The position numbers and the translations under genes are program-made. Of a stretch of 9,097 nt of DNA, positions 6,252 to 9,097 are shown piece after piece. The notes beneath the pieces are model-generated. The model saw only the letters and a list, made by a program, of their open reading frames with translations, had not been told where the DNA came from and made no database searches. The DNA comes from an uncultured Coriobacteriaceae bacterium. GTDB taxonomy: Bacteria; Actinomycetota; Coriobacteriia; Coriobacteriales; Eggerthellaceae. The stretch covers positions 1-9,097 of the forward strand of contig URZP01000056.1 of NCBI GenBank assembly GCA_900552365.1. The letters run 5' to 3'. How positions within the stretch are numbered: position 1 is the stretch's first letter; each line of letters opens with the position of its first letter.

Positions 6252-6257
6252 ATTGTA
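6252..6257 (-). promoter_or_regulatory. Predicted -10 box of the DUF1836 gene
   Basis: On the - strand TACAAT (6257-6252) lies 24 bases before the start codon, which would leave a leader of about 18 bases carrying the GGAGG site. The -35 region 17 bp upstream matches only 3 of 6 and falls within the shared operator-like element. Confidence 0.4.
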
Positions 6258-6262
6258 TTCTA

Positions 6263-6292
6263 GGTTATCTAGTTTTGCATACCACATAGCCG
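6263..6292 (-). promoter_or_regulatory. Second copy of the degV operator-like element
   Basis: Read on the - strand, this stretch matches 4588-4617 at 26 of 30 bases, including CGGCTAT at one end and CAAAACTAGATA towards the other. It keeps the same orientation relative to the gene it precedes. The four differences are not compensatory, so the palindrome is weaker here (8 of 11 in the inner arms). That argues for a DNA-binding site rather than an RNA hairpin. It covers the -35 region of the DUF1836 gene. Confidence 0.7.
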
Positions 6293-6293
6293 C

Positions 6294-6341
6294 TAAGTAA
6301 AAGTGGTTGGACACCACATTGAAGCACCGTCCAACCACTTT
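6294..6341 (-). terminator. Rho-independent terminator of trxB
   Basis: AAAGTGGTTGGAC (6300-6312) pairs perfectly with 6329-6341 over 13 bp with a 16-nt loop. On the - strand it is followed by TTTTACTT (6301-6294), a reasonable U tract. It separates trxB from the DUF1836 gene. Its end lies 1 base from the operator-like element. Confidence 0.82.
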
Positions 6342-6381
6342 GTATATTTATAGCAACCTTACATAAGATATATTATCGTAC

Positions 6382-7320
6382 TTATCCGCGTAGGAAAGCA
6401 TATGCGCTGGTTGCCGCTATGGCTCCGTCCGAAACGGCGGTCACAACCTGGCGTAAACGCTTGGAACGGATATCGCCGGCTGCGAATAAGCCGAGCGTAC
6501 GGGTAGCCATCGAATCGTCGGTGACAATGCCGCCGTCGGGAGCCAGATCGACGAGATGCTCAACCAACTCGGTGTGCGGCTGCGTCCCCGTAAAGACAAA
6601 AATGCCAAATGAGCCAGGTTCAAAGGTCTCAGCGTACAGTTCACCAGTCGCATTGTCCTTGAACGTAATTGTCGTGGGCATCGCTTCACCAGAAAGCTCA
6701 ACAATACTAGTTTGGTACCTAACTGAAATATTGTCCTTAGCAAGCACCTTACTCACAACGCCCTCGGGTGCACGGAACTGATCGCGACGCAGCACGATGG
6801 TCACGCTGCTGGCAATGTCGGACAGGAACAGCGCCTCCTCGCATGCCGAATTGCCGCCTCCGATAACAAAGACCTGCTTGCCACGGAAGAACATGCCGTC
6901 ACATGTTGCGCAATACGAAACGCCACGACCGCGATACGTGTCCTCGCCAACAAAACCCGCAGGACGCGGCGTGGCGCCCATGCATGCAATGACGCTCTTG
7001 GCCGCTGTCTCGCCCATATCATGATGAATGGTAAATTGAGCCGCATCGGCATCGTAATCGACGCCTGTCACCATACTCCATTCAACCTGAGCCCCCAGGC
7101 CTTCAGCATGCTGTTGGAACCGCTCACCAAGTTCAGCACCGCTCAGCAGCGGAATGCCAGGATAATTCTCAATCTCGTTGCTCGTGGCGATCTGTCCGCC
7201 CGACATGCCCTGCTCAAGGACAGTCGTCGTCAGGTTGGCGCGCGCCGCATAAATGGCGGCAGCATAACCCGCGGGACCGCCGCCGATAATCGCAACATCG
7301 ATCGTCTGGTCGGTAGCCAT
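6382..7320 (-). CDS. trxB: Thioredoxin reductase
   Basis: An FAD enzyme that uses NADPH to reduce thioredoxin in the cytoplasm. The 312-aa protein has the FAD-binding GGGPAG (13-18), the redox pair C137-A-T-C140 in YCATCDG, the nucleotide-binding GGGNSACEEA (154-163), an LRRDQFRA segment where many homologues have HRR, and the C-terminal FAD motif AAGDIRSKRLRQV. Length and order are those of low-molecular-weight TrxR. The two arginines that read the NADPH phosphate are kept although His is replaced by Leu. The start at 7320 is chosen for GAGAGGA upstream and the family N-terminus; a 25-residue longer frame has no support. No trx gene is adjacent. It is transcribed divergently from the glycosyltransferase gene and ends at a hairpin terminator. 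Confidence 0.93.
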   Translation of the reverse strand: MATDQTIDVAIIGGGPAGYAAAIYAARANLTTTVLEQGMSGGQIATSNEIENYPGIPLLSGAELGERFQQHAEGLGAQVEWSMVTGVDYDADAAQFTIHHDMGETAAKSVIACMGATPRPAGFVGEDTYRGRGVSYCATCDGMFFRGKQVFVIGGGNSACEEALFLSDIASSVTIVLRRDQFRAPEGVVSKVLAKDNISVRYQTSIVELSGEAMPTTITFKDNATGELYAETFEPGSFGIFVFTGTQPHTELVEHLVDLAPDGGIVTDDSMATRTLGLFAAGDIRSKRLRQVVTAVSDGAIAATSAYAFLRG

Positions 7321-7438
7321 AAAGAGTCCTCTCGTCGAAACGTTGTCGTTCTTTGCGCTCATACCCAAATTTACGTGAACGTGACACTCATGCACTACAA
7401 TGATAAGTCCGTGTTACAACGTCGAAGGGGAGTTATCG
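7321..7438. promoter_or_regulatory. Divergent promoter region, trxB / glycosyltransferase
   Basis: This 118-base gap must hold promoters in both directions. For the + strand, TACAAT (7396-7401) is a likely -10 but no clear -35 is at the right spacing. Two adjacent copies of ACGTGA (7373-7378, 7379-7384) and an inverted pair ACGTTGT (7340-7346) / ACAACGT (7416-7422) are visible. No confident - strand promoter could be picked out. Confidence 0.4.
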
Positions 7439-8740
7439 ATGGATCAGACGCAGACGAGCGACGACGCTCCCCTGCTCACGCACAACACTCCCCAATCGGA
7501 GCAAACCGCTCTCTTGGCTCAGCAAAAACCTCTCGTGACCATCGTGCACGCCTCGGTCGGCTCGGGCCACAAGGCCGCCGCAAATGCGATTGCGCAGGCA
7601 TTCGACCTCATTCGCGGCACCAATGGCATCCCCGAGGATGTTGAGATTGAAGTGCTCGATATCCTTGATTTTGGACGTATTAAATTCGACGGCAATAAGA
7701 CTGCGGCTTCTTTTACGGGAGCCACGCGCCCCATTTACGACCTGACCTGGCGATATACGCTTACGGGACATCTTCTCTGGGGTGGTGGCACGGCATGGTC
7801 GCGAATTATGTTCCCCGCCTTCAACGAATATATTCGTAGCCGCAGGCCCATAGCCGTGGTCGCAACGCACATCACAGCAGCTAATGTTGCCGTGGGTGCC
7901 CGCGTAATTACGGGTATCGATTATCCGGTCATCTGCGTACCGACCGACTACGAAGTCGAGGGCTGGTGGCCCCACAAGGACACCGATCTATTCTGTGTTG
8001 CCAACGAATTTATGGCCGAAACGCTGCGTCCGCGCAAGGTGCCCGAGGCAAAGATTCGCATTACCGGCATTCCCATTCGCGTCGGATTCGACACGGATTA
8101 CGATCGCGAGGAAGAGCTAGCCAAGTTCAACCTCCCCACCGACAAGACCGTCGTGCTGGTAATGGCCGGCGCCAGCTTGCCTCAGCCTTACGTCCGCTTT
8201 CGCGCGGCGATGGACCACACGCTCCCCTTCCTGCGCAGCTTCGAAGACATGCACTTTGTCTTTTTGCCCGGCAAAGACGTAGAATATGCCACCCGGCTGA
8301 AGACGCTCTTCGATGCCATGAAGCTCGAGAACGTCACGGTGTTGGACTATGTCGACGACATGTCGGCCCTCATGCACGGCTGCGACCTGGCAATCCTCAA
8401 ATCAGGAGGACTCACGGTCACCGAATGCCTGTGCGCACATCTGCCGATGATCCTGCTGGGCAAATCGTACGGCCAAGAAAAGGCCAACACCACTATGCTC
8501 ACCGGTATGGGCGCCAGCATGCACGTCACCACGGCACGAGAGCTCATCGTAACCCTGCGCCACCTGCACGACCATCCCGAATCACTCAAAGCCCTGCTCA
8601 TCAACGGCGAAGTTCTACGCCGCCCCCACGCAGCCGAAGACATCGCCATCGCCACCATGGAACTCGTAGGCAAACCCCAAAAGCGCAAACGAGCCTTCTG
8701 CCGCTTCTACTGGGGCGGAAAACCCGCGCATATCCGCTAG
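7439..8740 (+). CDS. MGDG-synthase/UgtP-type glycosyltransferase (GT28-like)
   Basis: A predicted membrane-associated enzyme that transfers a sugar from a UDP-sugar to diacylglycerol, making glycolipids for the membrane or as anchors. The 433-aa protein starts with a polar tail of about 30 residues, then the MGDG-synthase N-terminal domain with VHASVGSGHKAAA (36-48) and the P168-T-D170-Y segment followed by GWW (175-177). The C-terminal GT28 domain has LVMAGASLPQPY, KSGGLTVTE (321-329) and GKSYGQEKAN, where the nucleotide sugar binds. The C-terminus is strongly basic and aromatic, suited to membrane contact. ATG 7439 is preferred over ATG 7400 because AAGGGGAG lies just upstream. It runs divergently from trxB. 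The sugar (glucose or galactose) and processivity cannot be read from the sequence. Confidence 0.85.
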   Translation: MDQTQTSDDAPLLTHNTPQSEQTALLAQQKPLVTIVHASVGSGHKAAANAIAQAFDLIRGTNGIPEDVEIEVLDILDFGRIKFDGNKTAASFTGATRPIYDLTWRYTLTGHLLWGGGTAWSRIMFPAFNEYIRSRRPIAVVATHITAANVAVGARVITGIDYPVICVPTDYEVEGWWPHKDTDLFCVANEFMAETLRPRKVPEAKIRITGIPIRVGFDTDYDREEELAKFNLPTDKTVVLVMAGASLPQPYVRFRAAMDHTLPFLRSFEDMHFVFLPGKDVEYATRLKTLFDAMKLENVTVLDYVDDMSALMHGCDLAILKSGGLTVTECLCAHLPMILLGKSYGQEKANTTMLTGMGASMHVTTARELIVTLRHLHDHPESLKALLINGEVLRRPHAAEDIAIATMELVGKPQKRKRAFCRFYWGGKPAHIR

Positions 8741-8773
8741 GCGTAAGTCCGCTGCTCGGCGGGAGCCGCCCTT

Positions 8774-8864
8774 ATATCATTCCATGCTCAAACATTCTCG
8801 CGGGGCGCTCGTATCCCTCCCGCCCGCTTCTCACACATATCATTCCATGCTCAAACATTCTCGC
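8774..8864. repeat. 28-bp direct repeat (two copies)
   Basis: Positions 8774-8801 and 8837-8864 are identical over 28 bases (beginning ATATCATTCCATGC), 63 bases apart. Both copies are followed by GCGCTCG after a short variable stretch, and both are preceded by a C-rich segment, so the whole unit appears duplicated with decay. Only the second copy is followed by a matching right arm. Confidence 0.9.
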
Positions 8865-8919
8865 TTCGCTGCGCTCGCTGCGAAACTGCGCGTGGAACGA
8901 TATGTGTGAGAAGCGGGCG
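8821..8919. repeat. Long hairpin element (30-bp arms)
   Basis: Arm 8821-8850 pairs with 8890-8919 over 30 positions, with one G-U pair and one mismatch. The 39-base loop contains a smaller stem TTCGC/GCGAA (8865-8869, 8880-8884). A further small hairpin GCGAG/CTCGC (8917-8932) overlaps the right end. No T tract follows, so it is not an ordinary terminator. It may be an extragenic palindromic or MITE-like element between convergent genes. Confidence 0.8.
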
Positions 8920-8958
8920 AGCGGCTACTCGCTTGAAAACAACAATCAATCTTTCTGA

Positions 8959-9003
8959 TAAGCAGATGCGGAAAAGGAAGAGTCCCTTTACCGCATCTGC
9001 TTA
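8959..9003. terminator. Terminator-like hairpin between convergent genes
   Basis: TAAGCAGATGCGG (8959-8971) pairs with 8991-9003. After one A-A mismatch the stem continues with AAAGG/CCTTT around a 7-nt loop. T tracts are lacking on both sides, so efficiency is uncertain. It lies 6 bases past the stop of the right-edge - strand gene and after the glycosyltransferase gene, where a bidirectional terminator is expected. Confidence 0.6.
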
Positions 9004-9009
9004 CTGCAA

Positions 9010-9096
9010 TTAGTTACTTTGGTTCGCCTTTGCAGCTTCAAATTTGGGGATCCGGCGCAGCTGGTAGTGCGTAAACGCAGCTGACCGGCCCGACCC
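9010..9096 (-). CDS. C-terminal end of an unidentified protein (partial)
   Basis: On the - strand a frame enters from the right edge and stops at TAA (9012-9010). It gives 28 residues that are basic, with an aromatic stretch (RSAAFTHYQLRRIPKFEAAK) and a polar end. The stop is followed closely by a terminator-like hairpin, which supports a genuine gene end. No family is recognised from so short a tail. Confidence 0.5.
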   Translation of the reverse strand, partial: GSGRSAAFTHYQLRRIPKFEAAKANQSN

Positions 9097-9097
9097 G

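Noticed and set aside
6228..6338. Longer DUF1836 protein starting at 6338
   Set aside because: The extra 37 codons run through the trxB terminator and the operator-like element, while ATG 6227 has a good GGAGG site.
8774..8864. A 28-bp repeat, 35-bp gap, 28-bp repeat that looks like a one-spacer CRISPR
   Set aside because: Only two copies exist, no cas gene is in the window, and the 'spacer' contains the left arm of the adjacent hairpin. Flanks on both sides also resemble each other, which fits a duplicated palindromic element.
7966..8958. Long + strand open frame of 330 codons overlapping the glycosyltransferase
   Set aside because: Its product is rich in Arg, His and Pro with no domain, typical of a high-GC shadow frame over a well-supported gene.
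9055..9070. tRNA-like D-arm (GCGCAGCTGGTAGTGC)
   Set aside because: The bases have D-arm form, but no anticodon stem follows, the acceptor bases do not fit, and the stretch reads as coding on the - strand with a stop and hairpin behind it.

Overview
The window looks like chromosome of a high-GC anaerobic actinobacterium of the class Coriobacteriia, most likely Collinsella or a close relative. This is inferred from codon use, from an actinobacterial pgsA / FHA / MerR gene order, and from the mix of NlpC/P60, DegV and MGDG-synthase-type genes. No species-level proof is available from the sequence alone.

Layout. Positions 1-69 hold the 3' end of an unidentified + strand gene, closed by a hairpin terminator. 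Positions 107-634 hold no intact gene: there are fragments of a possible AEC-type permease and of an alpha/beta hydrolase, plus small hairpins. A promoter at 635-663 starts a five-gene + strand cluster: pgsA (phosphatidylglycerophosphate synthase), a GarA/OdhI-like FHA protein, an FtsR/Rv1828-like MerR regulator, apt (adenine phosphoribosyltransferase), and a secreted coiled-coil NlpC/P60 peptidoglycan hydrolase, ended by a strong terminator at 4522-4559. Next is a + strand DegV-family fatty-acid-binding protein gene with a striking palindrome in its promoter. It converges on a - strand DUF1836 (MerR-like) regulator, and both share an 18-bp-stem bidirectional terminator. Upstream of the regulator on the - strand lies trxB, with its own terminator. 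Divergent from trxB is a + strand MGDG-synthase/UgtP-type glycosyltransferase. The window closes with an intergenic repeat/hairpin element, a terminator-like hairpin, and the C-terminal end of an unidentified - strand gene.

How the genes may work together. Several genes concern the envelope: phosphatidylglycerol synthesis, a PcsB/CwlO-like wall hydrolase, glycolipid synthesis and a DegV fatty-acid carrier. The FHA-MerR pair matches the garA-Rv1828 (odhI-ftsR) pair of mycobacteria and corynebacteria, where it links Ser/Thr kinase signalling to metabolism and to cell-division gene control.

The most interesting signal is regulatory. A palindromic element of about 30 bp upstream of degV (4588-4617) recurs at 26 of 30 positions, in the same orientation relative to the gene, in the promoter of the DUF1836 regulator (6292-6263, - strand). 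This suggests that this poorly characterised regulator controls itself and the DegV gene.
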